A stretch of 64,000 nt of DNA, taken from the NCBI RefSeq assembly GCF_028283785.1, contig NZ_JAPWKB010000017.1, forward strand, positions 186,001 to 250,000, read 5' to 3'. Positions 1 through 8,684 of the stretch are shown in pieces (position 1 is the first letter of the stretch; each line of letters starts with the position of its first letter). Under the pieces are notes generated by a model, which saw only the letters and a list, made by a program, of their open reading frames with translations, searched no databases and was not told where the DNA came from. A program made the position numbers and the translations under genes. The stretch is from Paraburkholderia sp. (GTDB lineage: Bacteria > Pseudomonadota > Gammaproteobacteria > Burkholderiales > Burkholderiaceae).

Positions 1-828
1 GCCCGCCATGCCGATCATCCGGCCGTCTTTCGAAAACGGCATGGCCTGCCAGACGCGGCTCGCCTTCATCATCGTCGCGGTCGATGCGGGGAGCGGCTTC
101 ACGTAGACCAGCGTGGCGTCGCCGGTCGCGTCGAGCGCGTCGAAACCGATGATCGAATATGGCGCCCGCTGGGGTGCATGGCGCCATCCGTTGCGCAGGC
201 CGAGTGTCGTCAGCAGTTCGCCGTACAGGCTGTGCGAGCCGTACACGCGCAGATGCGATTCATCGACGAAACGCACCATATAGACCGATGCGTCGCGCGC
301 GGCAGGCAGCGCGGCGAGACGTGCGCGAGCGGCGTCGAGCGTGCGGTTCGCCTGCGCGACGACGGCCTCGCCGCGTGGCACGCAATCGAACCGCCGCGCG
401 AGTTGCAGCGTTTCCGCGCAGGCCGTCACATACGGCGTTTCGCTCGATGACAGCATGTCTAGCGTGACGGTCGGCGCGATCCGTTCGAGCGACGCGCGCA
501 TCGATGCGTGAGCGGGCGTGATCACGATCAGATCGGGTTTCAGCGCGAGCATCAGTTCCATGTTCGGCTGGAACATCAACCCGAGATCGACGACGGAATC
601 CGGCACCGGACAGGCGGTGAAATTACGCCGGAAGCCCGGCACGTTCGCCATCCCGACCGGCACCACACCGATCGACAAGGTCAGTTCGGTGAGTCCCCAG
701 TCGAGCACGATGATCCGGCGCGGCGTGTCCGCACGCGCGATTGTGCCGGTTGCGCCCATTGCGTCGATACCACCGGCAGCGAAGGTTGCCGCGCCCAGCA
801 GCGCGTTCAGCATGGCCCTGCGATTCAT
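1..828 (-). CDS. Iron-siderophore ABC transporter substrate-binding protein, FhuD-like (partial)
   Basis: The ORF track omits this gene because its 3' end lies outside the window. Its ATG overlaps the stop of the upstream synthetase (ATGA, 825-828), so translation is probably coupled. The protein starts MNRRAMLNALLGAATFAAGG, a twin-arginine-like signal peptide. RRIIVLDWGLTELTLSIGVVP follows, the typical opening of an FhuD/FepB-type periplasmic binding protein (class III fold). Further on, 'LKPDLIVITPAH' and 'LERIAPTVTLD' are also family hallmarks. About 276 codons are visible, close to full length for the family (about 300). Its role would be to carry the ferric siderophore from the outer-membrane receptor to an inner-membrane permease, which must lie left of the window. 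The family call is firm; the ligand is inferred from its place in the siderophore operon. Confidence 0.85.
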   Translation of the reverse strand, partial: MNRRAMLNALLGAATFAAGGIDAMGATGTIARADTPRRIIVLDWGLTELTLSIGVVPVGMANVPGFRRNFTACPVPDSVVDLGLMFQPNMELMLALKPDLIVITPAHASMRASLERIAPTVTLDMLSSSETPYVTACAETLQLARRFDCVPRGEAVVAQANRTLDAARARLAALPAARDASVYMVRFVDESHLRVYGSHSLYGELLTTLGLRNGWRHAPQRAPYSIIGFDALDATGDATLVYVKPLPASTATMMKASRVWQAMPFSKDGRMIGMAG

Positions 829-3800
829 TGCATAAGATCGGTAAGAAGAGATTGCATGGTGTCGGCGACCGGATCGTGACCGGTAACGTCGCGCGCCCGT
901 GCATTGTCCACGGAAAGTGTGAAGGCTTCGAGCGTCGGCGCCGAGAATAATGCCGCAAGTTCGATCTCCACCGACATTTCGCGCGCAATCCGGCGCTGCA
1001 CTTTCAGGCTCAGGATCGAGTCGCCGCCGAGTTCGAAGAAATTGTCATGCCGTCCGACCCGCGCGACGCCGAGCACCTCGCGCCAGATCGCCGCGACCGC
1101 TTCTTCGGTGGCGCCTTGCGGCGCGACGTAGTCCTGGGTTTCGACCGGCTGCGGCGCGGGCAACGCGCGGCGGTCCACCTTGCCGTTCGGCGTCAGCGGC
1201 AACGCGTCGAGTACGACGATCGCGGCGGGCACCATATAGTCGGGCAAAGTCTGCGCCAACGCGCTTTTCAGCGCACGGCTGTCAGGCGCGTCGGCAGGCT
1301 GCGCGGTGAGATCGGCCGTCACATACGCAATCAGCCGCGCTGTGTTCGCCGTACCGTCCACTATCACTACGGCTTCGCGCACGCCGTCTTGCGCAAGCAG
1401 CGCCGCTTCCACTTCGCCCAGTTCGATCCGGAAACCGCGCAACTTCACCTGATGATCGAGCCGGCCGAGATATTCGAGTTCGCCGTCGTCGCGCCAGCGC
1501 ACGAGGTCGCCGGTGCGATACAGACGTCCGCCGTCGGCGTCGAACGGGTCCGGCACGAAGCGTTCGGCGCTCAGCGCGGCGCGTTGCAGATAGCCGCGCG
1601 CGAGTCCCGCGCCGCCCAGATACAGTTCGCCCGCGACGCCGCGCGGCGTCAGGTTCATGCCCGCGTCCAGCACATACGCGACGCGTTCGCCGATCTGCCG
1701 GCCGATGGGCGCGTACAGGCCGTCGAATGCGGGATCGACGTCCCACGCGGTCGGCGCGATCACGGTTTCGGTCGGACCGTACGCGCTGATCACGCGGCAA
1801 TCGCCGAGCGCGCGGCACGCCGCCTTGACGGCATCGGCGGCCCACGCCTCGCCGCCGACGATGCATAGTCGCAGCGCCAGGCTCGCCGCGTCGAGCGACG
1901 GATCGGACAGCAGATTGTTGAGGTACGACGGCGTCAGGAACACTACCGTCACGTGGCAGCGGCGGATTTCAGCAGCGAGCCGTTCGGTGGACCAGCGCGC
2001 GGCGTCCGCGATCACCAGCGCGCCGCCGACGCTCAGCGGCACGATCCAGCGTTCGTGCGCGATGTCGAAATTGATCGACGCGAAATGCAGTTCGCGGTCG
2101 CTGGACGTCATGTCGTAGCGCGCCGCAATCGCCTGACAGTGCATCGACAGCGCGCCGTGCGCGACGCCGACGCCCTTCGGACGGCCGGTCGAACCCGACG
2201 TGTAGATCACGTAAGCGAGGTTGTCCGGATGCACGCGGCACGGCGGATTGTCATCCGGTTCGCCGGACAGATCGAGCGTATCGATTTCGAGCACGCGCAT
2301 GCCGGTCGGCGTCGGAACAGCCGCGCGCACGGCGCTGTGCGCGATCAGCAGACGGATGCCGCTGTCGTCGATCATATAGCCGAGGCGATCGGCGGGATAC
2401 GCCGGATCGAGCGGCACATACACGCCACCGGCCTTCAGCACCGCCAGCATGCCGACCACCATCTCCACCGATCGCCCGACAGCGATGCCGACCCGCACTT
2501 CCGGACCGACGCCGTCACGCATCAGGCGATGCGCGAGACGGTTGGCACGCGTATTCAGTTCGCCGTAAGTCAGGCGGGTTTCCCCTGCGACCAGCGCGAG
2601 CGCGTCGGCGTGTTCCGCAGCGCGCGTTTCGATTTTCGCGTGCACGGCATCGCGGCCGAACGGCGCGACGTCGGCACGTCCGAGCGCGAGCAACGCGCTG
2701 CGCTGCGCGCGATCGAGCAGATCGAATTCGCCGAGCACGCGATCGGCCGACCCCGCCGCCGCATCGCGCAGCAAACCGGCCATCTGGTGCGCGATAGACG
2801 CGACCGCGTCGTCGCCGAACGCGTCGCGAGCGAAGCGGAAGCCGAGTTTCAGCGTGTCGCCTTGCGTGACGCCGAGCGTCAGCGCGTAGCTGGTTTCGTC
2901 GCGCGCCTGCACGCCATCGATGCGCAAACCGCCCGGCGAGGTTTCCTTGAGCACGGCATCGACCGGATAGTTTTCGAACACGACGATGCTGTCGAACAGC
3001 CCTTGTCCGCCGACTCCCGCCCAACGCTGGATCTCGTACAACGGCGTATGCGCATGTTCCTGTGCCGCCGCGCCTTGCTGCTGCAATTCGCGCAGCCAGT
3101 CGCCGAGCTTGACGCTCGCGCGCGGCGTCGCGATCACCGGCAAGGTGTTGATGAACAGTCCCAGCAGATGGGACGCGCCCGGCAAATCGGCGGGACGCCC
3201 GGCAAGCGTCGCGCCGAACGTGACGGCGGGCTGATTCGTGTAGCGCTGCAACAGCAGCGCCCATGCGGCCTGCATCAGCGTATTCACCGTCACCCGTTCC
3301 CGACGGACCCACGCGACGATGTCGGCGGTCGTCGATGCATCGAGTTCCAGGTTGTGCGATCCATATCCGGTGTCGCGTGCCGCGCGATTGCCGAACGCGT
3401 CGGCAAGCCGTGTCGGTCCGTCGATCCGCGCGATCTGCTCGCGCCAGTGCGCGGCGCTGGCGGCGGCATCGTGTCCGCGCAACCAGCCGATATAGTCGCG
3501 ATAGCGGCCGCCGTGCGCAGGCAGGCTTTGTCCACTGTAATGGCGCAGCACTTCGCCCAGCAGTTGCGACACGCTCCAGCCGTCCATCAGCACGTGATGA
3601 TGCGTCCAGACGAAGTGATAACGACGCTCGCCGGTGCGTACGAGCGCGAGCCGATGCAACGGCGCGCGCGTCAGATCGAAGCCTTGTTCGAGTTGCGCCG
3701 ACGCGAGCGTGTCGAGTGCCGTCCGGAGGTCCGGACGGTCGCGCCAGTCATGTTCGACGAGCGGCACATCCGGCGTGTCTTTCGCCCGCGCGACCCACTG

Positions 3801-6800
3801 CAGCCAGCCTTCGCCCTGCGGCACGAATGCGGTGCGCAGCATGTCGTGACGCCGCGTGACCGCCGCCCACGCGGCGCGAAAACGCACCGGGTCGAGGCCA
3901 TCGAGATCGGCGCGCAACTGGTTCAGGTAGACGCTGCCGCCGCGTGCGTACAGCGTGTGAAACAGCATGCCCGCCTGCATCGGCGACAGCGGATACAGAT
4001 CGGCGACTTCGCTCATCGTGAGCGGCAACCGATCGAGTTCGGTTTGCGTCAAACCGGCCAGCTCGAAATCGGACGGCGTCGCGCCGCTGGGACCGCTGCG
4101 CCCGTCGATGCCGCCCGTGCAATGCGCGATCACGTCGTTCAATGCTGCGCGCAGCGCGCCGACCAGCCGGTCGACCGTCGATTCGCGATAACGCGCGCCG
4201 CTATAGCCGAGCGTCAACGTCAACGCGCCATCGAGTACCTTGCCGCTGACCGACAGCGCATGCGTGAGCGGCGCGTCGTCGGCCTGCGGACGGCCGGACG
4301 GTTCGCGCGCGGGTAGCCACGCGGAACGGTTGCCGTCGTTGTCGTCGAAACTCTGATCGAACTGGCCGAGATAGTTGAACACGACCCGCGACGGCTCGAT
4401 CGCCGCCAGCGCTGCGCGATCCGCGTCGCCGCCGAGGTATTTCAGCACGCCGAAGCCGAGACCGCGATCCGGCACGGCGCGCAGCGTTTCTTTCACGCGG
4501 CGCAGCGCCGCGCCGAGTTCGCCTTGCGGTTCGAGCGCGACCGGATAGAGGCTCGTGAACCATCCGACCGTGCCGCTGATGTCGATATCGTCGAACAGGT
4601 CCTCGCGTCCGTGCCCTTCGAGATCGATGCGAATCCGTTCGCTGCCGGTCCAGTCGCACAACGCGCGGCCGAGCGCGGTCAGCAGCAGATCGTTGACCTG
4701 CGTGCGATACGCGGCGGGCGCGTCCTGCAACAGCTTCTGGGTGGCGATGCGGTCGAGTTCGAGCGTCGCGTGACGGCGATGCGCGACGGTGTTCGCGCCG
4801 TCCGGCATATCGCTGGGCAAGGCTGCGGGCGCGGCGGCCACGTCGAGCCAGTAACGCATCTGATCGCGGGCTTCGCTGGTCGTGGCATACCGCGCGAGAC
4901 GGGCCGCCCAGGCGTCGGTCGAAGCGGTGTTCGCGGGCAACGCAACCGGTTCGCCGCGCTGCAACGCGGCGTAGACGCTGCGCAGTTGCGCGACCAGCAG
5001 ACGCCACGACACGCCATCGACGGCGAGATGATGGATCGCCAGCAGCAGCCGCGCGCTTCCGTCCGCGACGTCGATCGCGAGCGCGCGCAGCAACGGCCCG
5101 TCGTTCAGATCGAGACCGCGTTGCGCGTCGTCGCACAGCGCGGCGATGTCGTCCGTCGTGCCGGCCTGACGAACCCACAACAGCGTATCGGCCGACGGCG
5201 CGTCGGCGTGGCGCGCATGCCACGCGCCCGCCGCATCCTGCGAGAACCGCAGACGCAACGCGTCGTGATGCTGCACCAGCGCATGCAATGCGCGCGCCAG
5301 CAACGCCGTGTCGAGCGGTTCGCGGCTCGTCAGCAGCACAGCCTGATTCCAGTGATGGCGCTGCGCGAGCGGCACCGGCAGATCGAAGAACCACGCCTGC
5401 ATCGGCAACAGCGCGGCCGGGCCGTCCGGCACCGGCGCGTGGGCGGCGTTCGCGGCCGGATCGACGGAAACCGGCACTGCGACGGCGGCCAGTTGCGCCA
5501 CCGACTGACGCTCGAACAGATGACGCGGCGTCAGCCTGAATCCCGCCACGCGCGCGCGATCGACGATCTGCAAGCTCAGGATCGAATCGCCGCCGAGTTC
5601 AAAAAAGTTGTCATGCCGGCCGACCTTCGGCACGCGCAACACCTGCTGCCAGATCGCGGCCAGCGCGATTTCGGCGTCGCCCTGCGGCGCTTCCCATGCG
5701 CTATCCGCGGGTTCGGTACGTTCGGGCAGCGGCAACGCACGACGATCGACCTTGCCGTTCGGCGACAGCGGCAAACGGTCGAGTTCGACCCATGCGGTCG
5801 GCACCATATAGTCGGGCAACACCGCGCCGAGTCCGGCGGCGAGCGTGTCGCGCTGCAACGCCTGCGCGTCGCGAGCCGTGACGTACGCGACGAGGCGCTT
5901 GCCGTTCGGGCCGTCCTGCGCCACCACGACGGCGGCATCGACGCCCTGCTGCGTTTGCAGCACGGCTTCGATTTCGCCGAGTTCGATGCGGAAACCGCGA
6001 ATCTTCACCTGATGATCGAGACGGCCGAGGTAATCGAGTGCGCCGTCGGCGCGCCAGCGCGCCAGATCGCCGGTGCGATAAAGTCGCGCGCCGGCCTCGA
6101 ACGGATCGGGTACGAAGCGTTCGGCAGTCAGCGACGGCCGGTTCAGATAGCCGCGCGCAAGCCCTGCGCCGCCCAGATAGAGTTCACCGGCGACGCCGAC
6201 CGGCAGCGGATTCATCGCGCCATCCAGCACATGCGTGCTGACGTTCGCGATGGGTCGTCCGATCGGCACGACCGGATCGCCCGCGCGGCACGTCCAGTGC
6301 GTGACGTCGATTGCGGCTTCGGTCGGACCGTACAGGTTGTGCACCTGAACGTGCGGCAAGCGTTGCAGCGCGCGATCCTGCAAGGTCGCGGGCAACGCTT
6401 CGCCGCTACAGATCACGTGACGCAAGCTGCGGCACACCGGCGCATCGCCGTCGAGCGACGCGACGAAGGCTTGCAGCATCGGCGGCACGAAATGCAGCGT
6501 CGTCACGCGATACGCGTCGATCAGCGCAACCAGCCGCGACGGATCGCGATGATCGCCCGGCCGCGCGACGGCGAGACGCGCGCCGTACATCAACGGCCAG
6601 AAAAATTCCCATACCGACACATCGAAACTGAACGGGGTCTTTTGCAACACGGTGTCATGCGCGTCGAGCCGATACGCAGCCTGCATCCACGCGAGCCGGT
6701 TGAACAGCGCGCCATGCCGGTTCGCCGCGCCTTTCGGACGACCGGTCGAACCCGACGTGTAGATCACGTACGCGAGATTTTCCGCGTGCAGCGGCACGTC

Positions 6801-8663
6801 GGGACGCGTATCCGGCTCGCCCGACAGATCGAGCGTGTCCAGTTCCAGCATCTCGCAGGCGGCGTGCGCGCCGAGATGCGACGCGAGACGTTCGCGGATC
6901 GCGTGCTGCGTCAGCAGCAGACCGATTCCGCTATCGTCGATCATGTACGCGAGACGATCGGGCGGATAGTCGGGATCGAGCGGCACGTAAGCGCCACCGG
7001 CCTTCAGGATCGCGAACAGCCCGACCACCATCTCGACCGAACGCTCGACGCCGATCCCCACCTTCACGTCCGGGCCGACGCCCAACCGCATCAAGCGATG
7101 CGCCAACTGGTTCGCACGACGGTCGAGTTCGCGGTAGGTCAGCGTCGTGCCGTCGAACAGCAACGCGACGGCATCGGGCGTCGCGTCGGCCTGCCGCTCG
7201 AACCGGCGATGCACCGGCTCCGGCGCGCCGTACTGCGCGTGTTGCGTACTCCACGCAAGCAGTTGCGCGCGCTCGTCGGCGTCGAGATACGGGATCTCGG
7301 CCACCGGCTGCGCGGGGTCGCGGCACAGTCCGGCCAGCATCGCTTCGTAGTGGCGGAACAGCCGCGCGATGGTTTCCGCGCGATACAGCGTGCCGTCGTA
7401 ACGCGCGGTACAGGTCGCGCCATTCGCGCTCAGGCGGATATCGACGCTCAGATCGAAACGGGCCAGCGGGCTTTCGAAATCGACGATCTCGACATCGAGT
7501 CCGTCGAGCGTCAGCGCGCCCGCCGACGCGGCGCCCTGCACATTGAACAGCGTCTGGAACAACGGATGACGATCCGCTTCGCGACGCACGCCGAGCGCAT
7601 CGACGAGCACGGGCAAGGTCACGTCGGCGTGATCCAGCGCGGCGCGCGTATCGTGGCGCACGGCTTGCAACAACGCGCGCCCGGTCATCGACGGATCGAT
7701 CCGCGCGCGATACACCTGCGTGTCGATAAACAGGCCGATCAGGTCTTCGCATTCGACGCGCGTGCGTCCGCTGGTCGGCACGCCGATGCAGAAATCGGCG
7801 CTGCCCGCGTGACGCGACAGCAGCAACTGATACGCGGCCATCAGCGCGACGAACGGCGTGCAGCGCTCGGCCTTGCAGCGCGCGCGCACCGCGTCGAGCG
7901 TGGCGTCGGAGAACGCAAACGTATGCGTGCGCGCGACGCGATCGGACGTGGGCGCACGCGGGGAATCCGTGGGTAATTCGAAGCTGCCGTTCGGCACACC
8001 GATGTAATCGGTCCACCATGCGAGATCGGCGCGCGCTTTGGCGGTTGTGAGCAGATTGCGCTGCCACGCGGCGAAATCGGTGTACTGCCATTCCGGTTGC
8101 GGCGCGGCGTCCGCGCGGCCATCGTCAGTCTGGCCGTTGACGGCGCGGCGATACGCGTGCGCGAATTCGCGCGCGAAAATCGCGGTGGAACCGCCGTCCG
8201 ACACCAGATGGTGCACCACCACCGACAGCACATGCCAATCCGCCGCCACGCTCAGCACCCGAAAGCGCGCGGCGCCTTCGGTGGCGAGATCGAACGGACG
8301 CTGCGCGTCTTCGGCGAGCGATTGTTCAAGCGCGGTTTGACGCGCATCGCCGGACAACGCCGACAGATCGACGACGCTCAACGGCGTATCGGCGGGAAGA
8401 TCGGCAATCTGCCAGGGCGTGCCGTCACGCTCGACGAAGCGCGTGCGCAACGCCGCCTGGCGACCACGCACATCGCGCAATGCATGGTCGAGCGTGGCGA
8501 TATCGAGCGGGCCGCGCAGATGAAATGCGCGCGACAGATGATAGGCCGTGGACAGCGGCGCAAGCCGCTGCATGAACCACAGGCCCTCCTGCACAGGGGA
8601 CAGCGGCTGCAAACCGGCTGACGCGCCGGGCGGGTTCAACGATCGATGCGCGTCAACTTGCAT
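825..8663 (-). CDS. Non-ribosomal peptide synthetase, C-A(Ser)-T-E-C-A-T
   Basis: This 2612-residue NRPS has two modules. The domains, at rough residue positions, are: C (20-450, HHLVSDG), A1 (470-970), T1 (985-1055, GGDSI), E (1065-1510, HHLAVDG, EGHGRE and FNYLGQFD), a C domain of the type that follows an epimerase (1525-1960, MQAGMLFH and HHVLMDG), A2 (1990-2490) and T2 (2510-2580, GGDSI). There is no thioesterase. Reading the ten pocket residues by eye, A1 gives D-V-W-H-I-S-L-I-D-K, close to the EntF serine code, so module 1 should add D-Ser. A2 gives roughly D-I-E-F-I-G-A-I-A-K. I cannot assign it, though Glu at the third position would fit a basic side chain. The gene starts 21 bp after the receptor gene. 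It probably acts between the FAAL-loaded synthetase and the thioesterase-bearing synthetase. Confidence 0.95.
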   Translation of the reverse strand: MQVDAHRSLNPPGASAGLQPLSPVQEGLWFMQRLAPLSTAYHLSRAFHLRGPLDIATLDHALRDVRGRQAALRTRFVERDGTPWQIADLPADTPLSVVDLSALSGDARQTALEQSLAEDAQRPFDLATEGAARFRVLSVAADWHVLSVVVHHLVSDGGSTAIFAREFAHAYRRAVNGQTDDGRADAAPQPEWQYTDFAAWQRNLLTTAKARADLAWWTDYIGVPNGSFELPTDSPRAPTSDRVARTHTFAFSDATLDAVRARCKAERCTPFVALMAAYQLLLSRHAGSADFCIGVPTSGRTRVECEDLIGLFIDTQVYRARIDPSMTGRALLQAVRHDTRAALDHADVTLPVLVDALGVRREADRHPLFQTLFNVQGAASAGALTLDGLDVEIVDFESPLARFDLSVDIRLSANGATCTARYDGTLYRAETIARLFRHYEAMLAGLCRDPAQPVAEIPYLDADERAQLLAWSTQHAQYGAPEPVHRRFERQADATPDAVALLFDGTTLTYRELDRRANQLAHRLMRLGVGPDVKVGIGVERSVEMVVGLFAILKAGGAYVPLDPDYPPDRLAYMIDDSGIGLLLTQHAIRERLASHLGAHAACEMLELDTLDLSGEPDTRPDVPLHAENLAYVIYTSGSTGRPKGAANRHGALFNRLAWMQAAYRLDAHDTVLQKTPFSFDVSVWEFFWPLMYGARLAVARPGDHRDPSRLVALIDAYRVTTLHFVPPMLQAFVASLDGDAPVCRSLRHVICSGEALPATLQDRALQRLPHVQVHNLYGPTEAAIDVTHWTCRAGDPVVPIGRPIANVSTHVLDGAMNPLPVGVAGELYLGGAGLARGYLNRPSLTAERFVPDPFEAGARLYRTGDLARWRADGALDYLGRLDHQVKIRGFRIELGEIEAVLQTQQGVDAAVVVAQDGPNGKRLVAYVTARDAQALQRDTLAAGLGAVLPDYMVPTAWVELDRLPLSPNGKVDRRALPLPERTEPADSAWEAPQGDAEIALAAIWQQVLRVPKVGRHDNFFELGGDSILSLQIVDRARVAGFRLTPRHLFERQSVAQLAAVAVPVSVDPAANAAHAPVPDGPAALLPMQAWFFDLPVPLAQRHHWNQAVLLTSREPLDTALLARALHALVQHHDALRLRFSQDAAGAWHARHADAPSADTLLWVRQAGTTDDIAALCDDAQRGLDLNDGPLLRALAIDVADGSARLLLAIHHLAVDGVSWRLLVAQLRSVYAALQRGEPVALPANTASTDAWAARLARYATTSEARDQMRYWLDVAAAPAALPSDMPDGANTVAHRRHATLELDRIATQKLLQDAPAAYRTQVNDLLLTALGRALCDWTGSERIRIDLEGHGREDLFDDIDISGTVGWFTSLYPVALEPQGELGAALRRVKETLRAVPDRGLGFGVLKYLGGDADRAALAAIEPSRVVFNYLGQFDQSFDDNDGNRSAWLPAREPSGRPQADDAPLTHALSVSGKVLDGALTLTLGYSGARYRESTVDRLVGALRAALNDVIAHCTGGIDGRSGPSGATPSDFELAGLTQTELDRLPLTMSEVADLYPLSPMQAGMLFHTLYARGGSVYLNQLRADLDGLDPVRFRAAWAAVTRRHDMLRTAFVPQGEGWLQWVARAKDTPDVPLVEHDWRDRPDLRTALDTLASAQLEQGFDLTRAPLHRLALVRTGERRYHFVWTHHHVLMDGWSVSQLLGEVLRHYSGQSLPAHGGRYRDYIGWLRGHDAAASAAHWREQIARIDGPTRLADAFGNRAARDTGYGSHNLELDASTTADIVAWVRRERVTVNTLMQAAWALLLQRYTNQPAVTFGATLAGRPADLPGASHLLGLFINTLPVIATPRASVKLGDWLRELQQQGAAAQEHAHTPLYEIQRWAGVGGQGLFDSIVVFENYPVDAVLKETSPGGLRIDGVQARDETSYALTLGVTQGDTLKLGFRFARDAFGDDAVASIAHQMAGLLRDAAAGSADRVLGEFDLLDRAQRSALLALGRADVAPFGRDAVHAKIETRAAEHADALALVAGETRLTYGELNTRANRLAHRLMRDGVGPEVRVGIAVGRSVEMVVGMLAVLKAGGVYVPLDPAYPADRLGYMIDDSGIRLLIAHSAVRAAVPTPTGMRVLEIDTLDLSGEPDDNPPCRVHPDNLAYVIYTSGSTGRPKGVGVAHGALSMHCQAIAARYDMTSSDRELHFASINFDIAHERWIVPLSVGGALVIADAARWSTERLAAEIRRCHVTVVFLTPSYLNNLLSDPSLDAASLALRLCIVGGEAWAADAVKAACRALGDCRVISAYGPTETVIAPTAWDVDPAFDGLYAPIGRQIGERVAYVLDAGMNLTPRGVAGELYLGGAGLARGYLQRAALSAERFVPDPFDADGGRLYRTGDLVRWRDDGELEYLGRLDHQVKLRGFRIELGEVEAALLAQDGVREAVVIVDGTANTARLIAYVTADLTAQPADAPDSRALKSALAQTLPDYMVPAAIVVLDALPLTPNGKVDRRALPAPQPVETQDYVAPQGATEEAVAAIWREVLGVARVGRHDNFFELGGDSILSLKVQRRIAREMSVEIELAALFSAPTLEAFTLSVDNARARDVTGHDPVADTMQSLLTDLMQ

Positions 8664-8684
8664 GCAGCCCTGTCTCCTGATGGA

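Noticed and set aside
1953-7976. Long plus-strand ORFs (for example 1953..4316 and 4524..7976) opposite the synthetase gene
   Set aside because: They are rich in Arg, His and Gln without motifs and are the mirror of GC-rich coding DNA on the other strand. The minus-strand reading gives complete NRPS domains. The same holds for similar ORFs at 13.3-29.7 kb and 37-41 kb.
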